From Streptomyces viridochromogenes (lineage in GTDB: Bacteria > Actinomycetota > Actinomycetes > Streptomycetales > Streptomycetaceae): DNA of 64,000 nucleotides. The position numbers were made by a program, and so were the translations under genes. The stretch lies in the NCBI RefSeq assembly GCF_001270495.1, contig NZ_LGUR01000212.1:1-64000 (forward strand), written 5' to 3'. The notes under the pieces were generated by a model. The model worked only from the letters and a program-made list of their open reading frames with translations. It ran no database searches and was not told the DNA's origin. Shown piece by piece: positions 18,240 to 26,030 of the stretch (positions are counted from its first letter, which is position 1; the number at the start of each line of letters is the position of its first letter).

Positions 18240-18592
18240 GCCTAACTCCCCTATTACTGGCCCTTGCACAGATCCACACTTCGCGGATCCGGGTCAGACC
18301 TCACCCCCCATCGGTCGGGGGCGTGCGCCGGAACGCGTCGACCGCGGCTGAATGTATCTGCCCAACTGCCGTCTGCAACAGGTCAATCGGACGAGAAATC
18401 CGGGCACGACCGGTCGGGAATGTGGGGACAATTCCTCTGACTTCAGGTCAAGTCGGGCCCGGCAAAGGGAACAAAAGCCGCAAAAAACCCGCGCACTTTG
18501 GCTACTTCTTGTCGGGCTCGCGGTGAAAATCAAGGGTTGCCGACCCGTGGACCGGCGGCACGTTCCCCAACTGTACCTCGCTCAACCACACA
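18240..18592. other. Cold-shock gene 5' region without recognised gene
   Basis: The spacer is less GC-rich than its surroundings. A long 5' leader would fit cold-shock genes, but I see no clear promoter box and no conserved open frame. The far end holds the moaD/thrC terminator. Confidence 0.5.
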
Positions 18593-18631
18593 GAATTGCC
18601 CCCTCCGCTTCTCTCACGGAGGGGGCAATTC
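18593..18631 (-). terminator. Terminator of the thrC-moaD-like unit
   Basis: A perfect 15-bp stem GAATTGCCCCCTCCG / CGGAGGGGGCAATTC with a 9-base loop lies 59 bases downstream of the MoaD-like gene. Confidence 0.85.
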
Positions 18632-18689
18632 GATGAACTCTTAGTGACCGGTGTTACCGATGGTAATGTTCGGTCATTCGGTCACCCTG

Positions 18690-18965
18690 TCAGCCACCGG
18701 CGACGGCCGGAATGATGGAGACGCCCGCACCGTCCGGGGTCGCGGTCTCCAGCCCCTGCTCGAAACGCACGTCGTCGTCATTGACGTACACGTTGACGAA
18801 CCGACGCAGCTTGCCCTGGTCGTCGAGAACCCGGGCGGCGATCCCGGTGTGGTTCTTCTCCAGATCGGCGATGACCTCGCCGAGGGTCCCGCCTTCCGCG
18901 GTCACTTCGGCCTGGCCACCCGTGTAGGTGCGCAGGATGGTGGGGATGCGGACGTTGACGCTCAC
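18690..18965 (-). CDS. MoaD/ThiS-family sulfur carrier protein (CysO-like)
   Basis: The 91-residue beta-grasp protein ends in VSIIPAVAGG. The terminal Gly-Gly is the site that is adenylated and thiocarboxylated by MoeB/MoeZ-type enzymes. MSVNVRIPTILRTYTGGQ at the start and FVNVYVNDDDVRF inside resemble CysO, the carrier for cysteine synthesis, more than molybdopterin MoaD. No cysM or mec lies beside it; instead it follows thrC on the same strand, 120 bases later, and shares the terminator. A role in sulfur transfer is known for the family; the exact pathway is inferred. Confidence 0.88.
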   Translation of the reverse strand: MSVNVRIPTILRTYTGGQAEVTAEGGTLGEVIADLEKNHTGIAARVLDDQGKLRRFVNVYVNDDDVRFEQGLETATPDGAGVSIIPAVAGG

Positions 18966-18989
18966 GTTATGACCTCCGGTCAGGTAGAC

Positions 18990-19062
18990 GCCTCAGGGGC
19001 GCGGGGCTGTGTCGGATCTGCGGCTACCGCCGCGTGGGCGCGACCAGCCCCACCGGCCCGCC
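18990..19062. repeat. Dispersed palindromic repeat, family 1, copy 4 (inverted)
   Basis: AGGGGCGCGGGGCTGTGTCG, then GCGGC, CGCCGCGTGGGCGCGACCAG. It is the reverse complement of the copies at 5834 and 15757. It fills the spacer between thrC and the MoaD-like gene and may affect read-through. Confidence 0.7.
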
Positions 19063-19085
19063 GACGAAATCCATGGGACGGGCCC

Positions 19086-20369
19086 CTAGGCGAGCCCAGC
19101 CTCGCGGAACGAATCCAGGTTGGGACGAATGGTCGCAGTAAGCCCCGTACCGGCCACCGCGTCCAGCGTCTTGAGCCCATCGCCGGTGTTCAGCACGACG
19201 GTCGTCAGGGTCGGGTCGAGGAGCCCGTTCTCGATCAGCTTGCGCGTCACACCCACGGTCACCCCACCCGCGGTCTCCGCGAAGATGCCCTCGGTCCTGG
19301 CAAGGACCTTGATCGCGTCGACGACCTGCTCGTCGGTCACGTCCTCCACCGCACCGCCGGTACGGCGAGCGATGTCCAGGACGTAGGGACCGTCCGCCGG
19401 GTTGCCGATCGCCAGCGACTTGGCGATCGTGTTCGGCTTCTGCGGGCGGACGACATCGTGGCCGGCCTTGAAGGCGACGGACACCGGCGAGCAGCCCTCG
19501 GCCTGGGCGCCGAAGATCTTGTACGGCTTGTCCTCGACGAGCCCGAGCTTGATCAGCTCCTGGAGCCCCTTGTCGATCTTCGTGAGCTGCGAGCCGGAGG
19601 CGATCGGCACGACCAGCTGGTCCGGCAGCTGCCAGCCGAGCTGCTCGCAGATCTCGTACGCCAGGGTCTTGGAGCCCTCGGCGTAGTAGGGCCGCAGGTT
19701 GACGTTGACGAAGCCCCAGCCCTCGCCGGCCGGGTCGCCGATCAGCTCGGAGCAGAAACGGTTCACGTCGTCGTAGTTGCCCTCGATGCCCACGAGCTCC
19801 CCGCCGTAGACCGCGGCCATGACGACCTTGCCCTGCTCCAGGTCGTGCGGGATGAACACGCAGGACCGGAAGCCGGCGCGGGCGGCGGCGGCGCCCACCG
19901 CGCCGGCGAGGTTGCCGGTGGAGGAGCAGGAGAGGGTGGTGAAGCCGAAGGCGCGGGCGGCCTCCAGGGCCTGGGCGACGACACGGTCCTTGAAGGAGTG
20001 CGTCGGGTTGCCGGAGTCGTCCTTGATGAACAGCTTGCCGGTGTCGACGCCCAGCTCACGCGCGAGGTTGTCGGCCTTGACGAGCTGGGTCCAGCCGGGG
20101 TTGATGTTCGGCTTGGCGGCCACGTCGGCCGGGACGGGAAGGAGGGGCGCGTAGCGCCAGATGTTCGCGGGGCCCGCTTCGATCCGCTTGCGGAGCTCCT
20201 CGGCGCCGTAGGCCGAGAAGTCGTACGCGATCTCCAGCGGGCCGAAACACTCCTCGCAGGCGAAGACCGGGCCGAGCGGGACGCGGTGACCGCATTCCCG
20301 GCAGCTCAGTGCCGCGGCGGGACCCAGATCGACGGAGTTCGTGGTGCTTGCAACAGTCTGCGCAGCCAT
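19086..20369 (-). CDS. thrC: Threonine synthase
   Basis: This PLP enzyme converts O-phospho-L-homoserine to threonine. The 427-residue protein has an N-terminal zinc-ribbon-like CRECGH...CEECF (C23, C26, C38, C41), then the fold-type II core with the Schiff-base lysine in NPTHSFKDR (K127), SSTGNLAGAVGAAA and a phosphate-binding IASGSQLTKI. ATG at 20369 is chosen over the frame to 20402 because homologues begin just before the cysteine cluster. thrA and thrB are not in the window. Confidence 0.95.
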   Translation of the reverse strand: MAAQTVASTTNSVDLGPAAALSCRECGHRVPLGPVFACEECFGPLEIAYDFSAYGAEELRKRIEAGPANIWRYAPLLPVPADVAAKPNINPGWTQLVKADNLARELGVDTGKLFIKDDSGNPTHSFKDRVVAQALEAARAFGFTTLSCSSTGNLAGAVGAAAARAGFRSCVFIPHDLEQGKVVMAAVYGGELVGIEGNYDDVNRFCSELIGDPAGEGWGFVNVNLRPYYAEGSKTLAYEICEQLGWQLPDQLVVPIASGSQLTKIDKGLQELIKLGLVEDKPYKIFGAQAEGCSPVSVAFKAGHDVVRPQKPNTIAKSLAIGNPADGPYVLDIARRTGGAVEDVTDEQVVDAIKVLARTEGIFAETAGGVTVGVTRKLIENGLLDPTLTTVVLNTGDGLKTLDAVAGTGLTATIRPNLDSFREAGLA

Positions 20370-20680
20370 GGAGGCGAGGCCCTTTCTCCTCATCTTCCTC
20401 ACGACGCATCTCGCCGTGAGACGGATTTGGCACCTTCCCTAGCCGGGAGCCTCGCGTGAACGAGACCGGCTGGAGGGTTGCCGGGGCTTCATCGGGCCGT
20501 ATCCCTCTGCCCCTCTGGATGAGCGGTATGAAGTTGTAAAAGGCGGGCCGGCCAGGACATGCGATGGTCACCCGCGTTGTTCAAGACTGTAACCGACAAC
20601 CGGGACAGTTGAGATAGTCGTCCGAACCGCGAGATGGATCACACGGATCACACGGTCACACACTTTAAGGAGCCGCCTAC
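20370..20680. other. Divergent spacer between thrC and gpgS
   Basis: The thrC leader is about 200 bases long and contains inverted segments (AGCCGG and CCGGCT, about 20450-20475) that could fold. I found no clear leader peptide rich in Thr codons. On the gpgS side the direct repeat GGATCACAC occurs twice (20634-20654), followed by GGTCACACAC. No gene is visible. Confidence 0.45.
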
Positions 20681-21625
20681 GTGCTGGAAGAAGTCGAGCG
20701 CTGGCTGAGCACCCGCTCCTGGTCCGCGACCGATCGCCCGCTCCACCAGATCCTGGCCGCCAAGCAGCGTACGGGTCAGTCGGTCTCCGTCGTGCTGCCC
20801 GCGCTCAACGAGGAGGAGACCGTCGGCGACATCGTCGCGGTCATCCGGCACGACCTCATGCAGCAGGTGCCGCTGGTCGACGAGATCGTCGTCGTCGACT
20901 CGGGCTCCACCGACCGCACCTCCGAGGTGGCCGCCGCGGCGGGCGCGACCGTGGTGCACCGGGACGCGATCCTGCCGCGCGTCCCGGCCGTGCCCGGCAA
21001 GGGCGAGGTGCTGTGGCGCTCCCTGCTCGTCACCGGCGGGGACATCGTCTGCTTCATCGACGCGGACCTGAAGGAGTTCTCCTCCGACTTCGTCTCCGGC
21101 ATCGTGGGCCCGCTGCTCACCAACCCCGAGGTCGACCTGGTCAAGGGCATGTACGACCGTCCGCTGCGCGGCGCCGCCGGGCAGGGCGGCCGGGTCACCG
21201 AACTGATGGCCCGCCCGCTGCTGAACATGCACTGGCCGCAGCTGGCCGGTTTCGTGCAGCCGCTGGGCGGCGAGTACGCGGCCCGCCGCAGCCTGCTGGA
21301 ACAGCTCCCCTTCCCCGTCGGATACGGCGTCGAGCTGGGCATGCTGGTCGACGCCCTGCACCTGGTGGGCCTGGACGCGCTGGCCCAGGTGGACGTGGGT
21401 GTGCGCAAGCACCGGCACCAGGACGGGCAGGCGCTCGGCCGGATGTCCGCCGCGATCTACCGCACGGCCCAGCTGCGGCTGGCCCGGGGCCACCTGATCC
21501 GCCCCGCCCTTACCCAGTTCGAGCGGGGCGAGGACGGGTTCGAGCCGCGCACGTACTCCGTGGACACGGAGGAGCGACCGCCGATGGTGGAGATCGCCGA
21601 GTACGCGACACGGAAGGTCGCGTAA
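20681..21625 (+). CDS. gpgS: Glucosyl-3-phosphoglycerate synthase (GT81)
   Basis: The 314-residue GT-A glycosyltransferase has PALNEEETVGD (41-50), VVDSGSTDRTSEV, PGKGEVLWRSL and the metal-binding D127-A-D129 in FIDADLK, all typical of GpgS. The family makes glucosyl-3-phosphoglycerate from a nucleotide-glucose and 3-phosphoglycerate, the first step to glucosylglycerate or polymethylated glucan primers. The GTG at 20681 has AAGGAG nine bases upstream. No dedicated phosphatase gene is adjacent; otsA follows. Confidence 0.9.
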   Translation: MLEEVERWLSTRSWSATDRPLHQILAAKQRTGQSVSVVLPALNEEETVGDIVAVIRHDLMQQVPLVDEIVVVDSGSTDRTSEVAAAAGATVVHRDAILPRVPAVPGKGEVLWRSLLVTGGDIVCFIDADLKEFSSDFVSGIVGPLLTNPEVDLVKGMYDRPLRGAAGQGGRVTELMARPLLNMHWPQLAGFVQPLGGEYAARRSLLEQLPFPVGYGVELGMLVDALHLVGLDALAQVDVGVRKHRHQDGQALGRMSAAIYRTAQLRLARGHLIRPALTQFERGEDGFEPRTYSVDTEERPPMVEIAEYATRKVA

Positions 21626-21688
21626 ACGCCCCGCCACTGAGGGGAACCGCACGTTTGAGCGTTTCCGGGCCGGGCTAGGTTGAGGCGT

Positions 21689-23137
21689 ATGGCTTCCACG
21701 CACGGCGCTGAGGTGCTGGTCGCGTCCAATCGCGGCCCGGTTTCGTACGAGGTTCGTGAGGACGGGACGCTGCATGCCCGGCGGGGTGGCGGCGGGCTGG
21801 TCTCCGGGCTGTCGGCGATCGGGCCGGACGCGGGGGCGGTGTGGGTGTGCGCCGCGCTGAGCGACGCCGACCGGGAGGCGGTGCGCCGCTCGCACGGCGG
21901 ACGGCGGCTGTCCGTCGAGGCGACCGGCGGCCAGCACGTGCGGATGCTCGACATCGACGCGACCGTCTTCGCCGACGCCTACAACGGCATCGCGAACTCG
22001 GTCCTCTGGTTCGTCCACCACATGCTGTACCAGACCCCGCTGGAGCCGGTCTTCGACGCGGAGTTCCGGCGTCAGTGGGCGTCGTACGAGGCCTACAACC
22101 GTGCCTTCGCCGAGGCGCTGGCCGAGGAGGCGGCGCCCGGGGCGGCGGTGCTGGTGCAGGACTACCACCTGACGCTGGTGCCGGGGATGCTCCGCGAGCT
22201 GCGGCCGGATGTCCGGATCGGCCACTTCTCACACACGCCGTGGGCGCCGCCGGAGTACTTCCGGATGCTGCCCGACGACGTCGCCGGACAGGTGCTGCGC
22301 GGAATGCTCGGCGCGGACCGGCTGGGGTTCCTGACGCGGCGGTGGGCGGACGCCTTCGAGGCGTGCTGCGCGGAGTTCGCCGGAGGGCTCGGGGGCACCC
22401 GGGTCGGGGTGCACGGGCTGGGGGCGGACGCGGACTTCCTGCGGGCGCGGGCGCATCGGTCCGACGTGGCCGAGCGGATGGCGGCGCTGCGGGACGAGAT
22501 CGGCCCGGCCGCGGACGGAAGCGCCCGGAAGACGATCGTGCGGGTCGACCGCACCGAGCTGTCCAAGAACATCGTGCGGGGCCTGCTGGCCTACCGGCAG
22601 CTGCTCGACGACCACCCCGAGTGGCGGGAGCGGGTGGTGCACGTGGCCTTCGCGTACCCCTCGCGGCAGGATCTCGCGGTGTACCGCGACTACACGGCCG
22701 AGGTCCAGCGGCTGGCCGACGAGATCAACTCCGGCTACGGGAGCCCGACTTGGACCCCGGTGGTCCTGCACGTCAAGGACGACTTCGCACGCTCGCTGGC
22801 CGCGTACCGGCTGGCCGACGTGGCCCTGGTCAACCCCATCCGGGACGGCATGAACCTCGTCGCCAAGGAGGTCCCGGTCGTCTCCGACGAGGGCTGCGTG
22901 CTGGTGCTGTCGCGGGAGGCGGGGGCCTTCGCGGAGCTGGGCGAGGACGCGATCGCCGTGAATCCGTACGACGTGATCGGCACGGCGCGGGCGCTGCACG
23001 AGGCGTTGTCCGTGGGGCCGGAGGAGCGGGCGGAACGGTCGAAGCGGCTGGCTGCGGCTGCGACCGCGCTGCCGCCGGCTCAGTGGTTCCTGGACCAGCT
23101 GCACGCGCTGACCGGGGAGTCCGGGGCGGCCGGGTAG
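21689..23137 (+). CDS. otsA: Alpha,alpha-trehalose-phosphate synthase
   Basis: This GT20 enzyme joins glucose from a nucleotide sugar to glucose-6-phosphate. The 482 residues carry ASNRGPVSY, an R-G-G-G-G phosphate loop (RRGGGGLVSGL), VQDYHLTLVPGMLR, FSHTPWAPPEYFRMLP, VDRTELSKNI and NPIRDGMNLVAKE in the expected order. ATG at 21689 has a TAGGTT box seven bases upstream, so the gene can be transcribed as a leaderless mRNA independently of gpgS. It ends 14 bases from otsB, which runs toward it. Confidence 0.95.
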   Translation: MASTHGAEVLVASNRGPVSYEVREDGTLHARRGGGGLVSGLSAIGPDAGAVWVCAALSDADREAVRRSHGGRRLSVEATGGQHVRMLDIDATVFADAYNGIANSVLWFVHHMLYQTPLEPVFDAEFRRQWASYEAYNRAFAEALAEEAAPGAAVLVQDYHLTLVPGMLRELRPDVRIGHFSHTPWAPPEYFRMLPDDVAGQVLRGMLGADRLGFLTRRWADAFEACCAEFAGGLGGTRVGVHGLGADADFLRARAHRSDVAERMAALRDEIGPAADGSARKTIVRVDRTELSKNIVRGLLAYRQLLDDHPEWRERVVHVAFAYPSRQDLAVYRDYTAEVQRLADEINSGYGSPTWTPVVLHVKDDFARSLAAYRLADVALVNPIRDGMNLVAKEVPVVSDEGCVLVLSREAGAFAELGEDAIAVNPYDVIGTARALHEALSVGPEERAERSKRLAAAATALPPAQWFLDQLHALTGESGAAG

Positions 23138-23151
23138 TCGGGGGCGGCCGG

Positions 23152-24009
23152 TCAGCCCGCCTGAGCTGCGATCGCCTGCAACAGTCGTACGACCCCCGCC
23201 GGGCCGTCGACCACCACGTCCGCCTTCTCCGACAACTCGGTGACCTCCTCGCTGCCGCTGCACACCAGGAGGCCGGGGGTGCCGTCGGAGCGGAGTTCGT
23301 CGACGGCGGCGTAGGCGGGGAGGTCGCCGAGGTCGTCGCCGGCGTAGAGGACGGACTCGACGCCGAGGTCGCGGACGTAGTCGAGGAGGGCGACGCCCTT
23401 GTCCATGCCGGGTGGCCGGAGTTCGAGGACCATCCGCCCCGGTTCGACGATGAGGCCGTTGCGGGTGGCGAGGTCGGTGAGGGGGGCGCGGAGGGCGTCG
23501 AAGGCGCCCTGGGGGTCGGCCGCCCGGCGGGTGTGTACGGCCAGGGCGTGGCCCTTGTCCTCGGTCCAGGTGCCCTGCGCGGCGCCGCTCGCGTCGAGGA
23601 GACCCGGCAGTTCGGCGCGGACGGTTGCGATGCCGGGGTGGGGGTCGGGTGCGGTGACCTTTCCGCTGACGGCGTCCCAGCGTTCGGCGCCGTAGTGGCC
23701 GAGCACGACGAGGTGCTCCAGGCCCGGGACGTCGGCGAAGCCGCCGTACTTCACGGCGGTCCCGGCCGGGCGGCCGGTGATCACCGCCACGGCGGCCACC
23801 TTCGGCGCGAGTGCGGTGAGGGCCGGGAGGGCGTCCGGGTGGGGCCTTGCCTTCTCCGGGTCCGGGACGATGGGGGCGAGGGTGCCGTCGAAGTCCAGTG
23901 CGATCAGTGCCCGTGAGGGGTGAGCGAGGAGGGCGGCGAGGCCGGCGCGGCCGGGGTCGGATGTGGGGGTCGGCAGGGTGGTCGGCAAAGGGTCCGTGGA
24001 GTTGCCCAT
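23152..24009 (-). CDS. otsB: Trehalose-phosphatase
   Basis: The 285-residue HAD phosphatase removes phosphate from trehalose-6-phosphate. The catalytic motif is LDFDGTL (D39 nucleophile, D41), with ITGRPAG, the RPPGMDKGVALL lysine region and the GDDLGDLPAYAA metal-binding motif. With OtsA it makes trehalose for stress and spore protection. A TAGGCT box six bases before the ATG indicates a leaderless start. It is convergent with otsA rather than in an operon with it. Confidence 0.94.
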   Translation of the reverse strand: MGNSTDPLPTTLPTPTSDPGRAGLAALLAHPSRALIALDFDGTLAPIVPDPEKARPHPDALPALTALAPKVAAVAVITGRPAGTAVKYGGFADVPGLEHLVVLGHYGAERWDAVSGKVTAPDPHPGIATVRAELPGLLDASGAAQGTWTEDKGHALAVHTRRAADPQGAFDALRAPLTDLATRNGLIVEPGRMVLELRPPGMDKGVALLDYVRDLGVESVLYAGDDLGDLPAYAAVDELRSDGTPGLLVCSGSEEVTELSEKADVVVDGPAGVVRLLQAIAAQAG

Positions 24010-24054
24010 GCGGCGAGCCTATCCAGGGCGGGTGCACCCCGGGCCTTCTCTCGC

Positions 24055-24245
24055 CCCCCGCCGCCCCTACCCGTCCCGTCCCTGGGGGCTGCGCCCCCAG
24101 ACCCCCGCTGTCGGCCCTGCGGGCCTCGTCCTCAAACGCCGGACGGGCTGAGAATGCCTGGCGAATCCAGCCCCTCCGGCGTTTGAGGAGCGGTCTGGGG
24201 GCGGAGCCCCAGAAGGATGGGACGGGTAGGGCGGCGGGGGCGGAA
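24055..24245. repeat. Long palindromic intergenic repeat, family 2, full copy
   Basis: Outer arms CCGCCCCTACCCGTCCCGTC and GGGACGGGTAGGGCGG, inner hairpins CTGGGGGCTGCGCCCCCAG and CTGGGGGCGGAGCCCCAG, and central arms TCCTCAAACGCCGGA / TCCGGCGTTTGAGGA make one nested palindrome. It lies between otsB and the DUF3263 gene. A half copy is at 63268. Confidence 0.8.
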
Positions 24246-24253
24246 ACCACTCG

Positions 24254-24511
24254 TCACCGGGCGCCGCGCCGCCCCTCCCGCACCCGCCGCAGCCGGTTCA
24301 CCGTCACCGGGTCGTAGGCCAGCGCCCGCGAGTCGTCCAGCAGGGCGTTGAGCAGCTGGTAGTAGCGGACCGGCGCCAGCCCCAGCTCCTCGCGTATCGC
24401 CCGCTCCTTCGCGCCGGGGCCCGGGAACCCCCGGCGTTCCAGAGCGAGAATGGCCCGCTCGCGCTCGGCGAGGGCGGCGAGAGCATCGGGCTCAGGCGGG
24501 TCCTGACTCAT
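24254..24511 (-). CDS. DUF3263 domain protein
   Basis: The 85-residue protein is nearly all DUF3263, a small actinobacterial domain with a helix-turn-helix look: RERAILALERRGFPGPGAKE, then REELGLAPVRYYQLLNALLD. Function is unknown; DNA binding is possible. ATG at 24511 has a TACTGT box seven bases upstream. The longer frame would translate a CTCGCCAC tandem repeat (24565-24597), which argues against it. Confidence 0.85.
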   Translation of the reverse strand: MSQDPPEPDALAALAERERAILALERRGFPGPGAKERAIREELGLAPVRYYQLLNALLDDSRALAYDPVTVNRLRRVREGRRGAR

Positions 24512-24564
24512 GCGTCGCACAGTAGCCCCCGCCACTGACAAACCCCCCTGACACCCTCGCCACC

Positions 24565-24597
24565 TTGTTACCTCGCCACCTCGCCACCTCGCCACCG
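24565..24597. repeat. Short tandem repeat CTCGCCAC
   Basis: Several copies of an 8-bp unit CTCGCCAC lie between the DUF3263 gene and the end of the sugar-binding lipoprotein gene. Confidence 0.6.
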
Positions 24598-24601
24598 ACG
24601 A

Positions 24602-25954
24602 CTACTCCGCGCTCTCCGCCCTCAACGCGGTCGACTGCAGCTGCCCGAGGATCGCCGACGGGCTGCCACCGGAGGCGACCGTCCCCCCGATCCGCTTCTT
24701 GACGTCCGCGCTGACCGCCGCCCACGACGTCCGCCCCACCGGGTACAGCTCGGACAGCGAGAGCTGCTCCAGGAAGGGCTTGAGGTCGGCGTCCTGCGGG
24801 GCCGCGGTCATCACCGTGGACGCTGAGTTCGTGACCGGCAGCAGGTCGTACCGCCGGGAGAAGTCCAGGACGTTCTGCTTGTCGTAGACGAAGTCGAGGA
24901 AGTCGCCCACCTGCTCGGCATGGCCGTTCTGCTTGAAGGCCATCATCCAGTCGGCCACACCCATGGAGAGCTTGGTCGGCTCTTCCCGCCCGGGCATGGG
25001 CACCATGCCGAACTTCACGCCCTTCTTCGCGGCCATCTGCATCAGCGAGGGATGGCCGTTGAGCATGCCGACGTCACCGGCCGCGAAGGCGGAGAACGCG
25101 TCGGCCCGGTTGAGTTCACCGGGCGCGACCGGGCCGGTGAGCCCCTTGCCGACCAGGTTGTTCTTGAGCCAGTTGAACGTGGCGACGTTCTCTGTGGAGT
25201 CGATGCTGTACGTGCCGAGTTCGGCGTCGGTGTAACCGCCCCCGCCGCTGAGCAGCCACTGCATGGTCTCGGCCTGCGCCTCCTCGGCCCCGAGCGGCAG
25301 CGCGTACGGGTACTTCACGCCCTCCGCCTTGAGCGCCTCGGCGTCGGCGGCCAACTCCTTCCAGGTGGTGGGCGGAGTGAGGCCGGCCTTCTGGAAGAGG
25401 GTCTTGTTGTAGAAGAGCAGGCGCGTGGAGGAGGCGAAGGGGATGCCGAACTGGACCCCGTTCACCTGCCCCGCGTCCGCGAGCTGCGAGACGAAGTCGG
25501 CCTGGACGGGGATGGAGAGCAGTTCGTCGGCCTCGTAGAGGAGATCCTTCGCGGCGTAGTCGGCATACGCTCCGATCTGCGCCATGTCCGGCGCCTTCCC
25601 GGCGTCGACCATCTCCTTGACCTTGGCGTCGACGTCGTTCCAGGAATAGACCGAGACGTCGACCTGGACACCGGCGTGCTCCTCCTCGTACTCCTTGACG
25701 AGCTTGTCCCAGTACTTCTGGGAACTGTTCGCCCCGCTGTCGCCGTAGTCGGCCGCGACCAGCCTCAGCGTCACCTCGTCCGAACCACCGGTCAGCCCGC
25801 AGCCGCCCAGAGCGGCCGTCAGGCCCAGCACGGACACTGCCGCGATCGCCCCCGTACGACCCGTACGCCCTGTACGCCCCGTCCGCCCCCTACGCCTACA
25901 CCGCTGCACGCTGGACCGCCCCACACCCATCATTCGAAACTTTCGAAACGTCAT
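24602..25954 (-). CDS. Sugar ABC transporter substrate-binding lipoprotein
   Basis: The 450-residue precursor has an arginine-rich N-terminus with four RTG repeats, a hydrophobic signal and the lipobox ALGGC. The rest is a family-1 extracellular solute-binding fold (DKLVKEYEEEHAGVQVDVSV, FYNKTLFQKAGLTPPTTWKE). It should capture a sugar outside the membrane. No permease or ATPase gene is adjacent; MsiK (60594) could supply the ATPase, but the permeases must be elsewhere. Start is uncertain: ATG at 25954 has GGGGG upstream, while ATGs at 25933/25930 lack a site. It is divergent from nagK with shared DasR-type boxes. Confidence 0.88.
   Translation of the reverse strand: MTFRKFRMMGVGRSSVQRCRRRGRTGRTGRTGRTGAIAAVSVLGLTAALGGCGLTGGSDEVTLRLVAADYGDSGANSSQKYWDKLVKEYEEEHAGVQVDVSVYSWNDVDAKVKEMVDAGKAPDMAQIGAYADYAAKDLLYEADELLSIPVQADFVSQLADAGQVNGVQFGIPFASSTRLLFYNKTLFQKAGLTPPTTWKELAADAEALKAEGVKYPYALPLGAEEAQAETMQWLLSGGGGYTDAELGTYSIDSTENVATFNWLKNNLVGKGLTGPVAPGELNRADAFSAFAAGDVGMLNGHPSLMQMAAKKGVKFGMVPMPGREEPTKLSMGVADWMMAFKQNGHAEQVGDFLDFVYDKQNVLDFSRRYDLLPVTNSASTVMTAAPQDADLKPFLEQLSLSELYPVGRTSWAAVSADVKKRIGGTVASGGSPSAILGQLQSTALRAESAE
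25933..25947. promoter_or_regulatory. Perfect palindrome at the start of the lipoprotein gene
   Basis: TTCGAAA-C-TTTCGAA lies at the beginning of the lipoprotein coding region or its leader. The core GAAACTTTC also occurs at 4900-4908 in the RpiR gene. It may be a regulator site; which protein binds is not known. Confidence 0.4.
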
Positions 25955-25968
25955 ACATATTGCCCCCA

Positions 25969-25984
25969 TAAGGTCTACACCACG
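25969..25984. promoter_or_regulatory. Candidate DasR-responsive element, site 2
   Basis: TAAGGTCTACACCACG compared with the dre consensus ACTGGTCTAGACCACT keeps GGTCTA and ACCAC. It is nearer the lipoprotein gene. Confidence 0.6.
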
Positions 25985-25986
25985 TA

Positions 25987-26002
25987 AGTGGACTAGACCT
26001 CT
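25987..26002. promoter_or_regulatory. Candidate DasR-responsive element, site 1
   Basis: AGTGGACTAGACCTCT keeps TGG, CTAGACC and the spacing of the dre consensus. It lies 29 bases before nagK. DasR represses amino-sugar genes and is released by GlcN-6-phosphate; the nagKA operon is a known target in S. coelicolor. Confidence 0.7.
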
Positions 26003-26030
26003 CGCGGGTGCACAAGCCACACTGTTCCCC

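Noticed and set aside
20056..20571. Possible thrC leader peptide on the minus strand
   Set aside because: The frame runs into thrC in another phase and has no run of Thr codons, so attenuation by a leader peptide is not supported.
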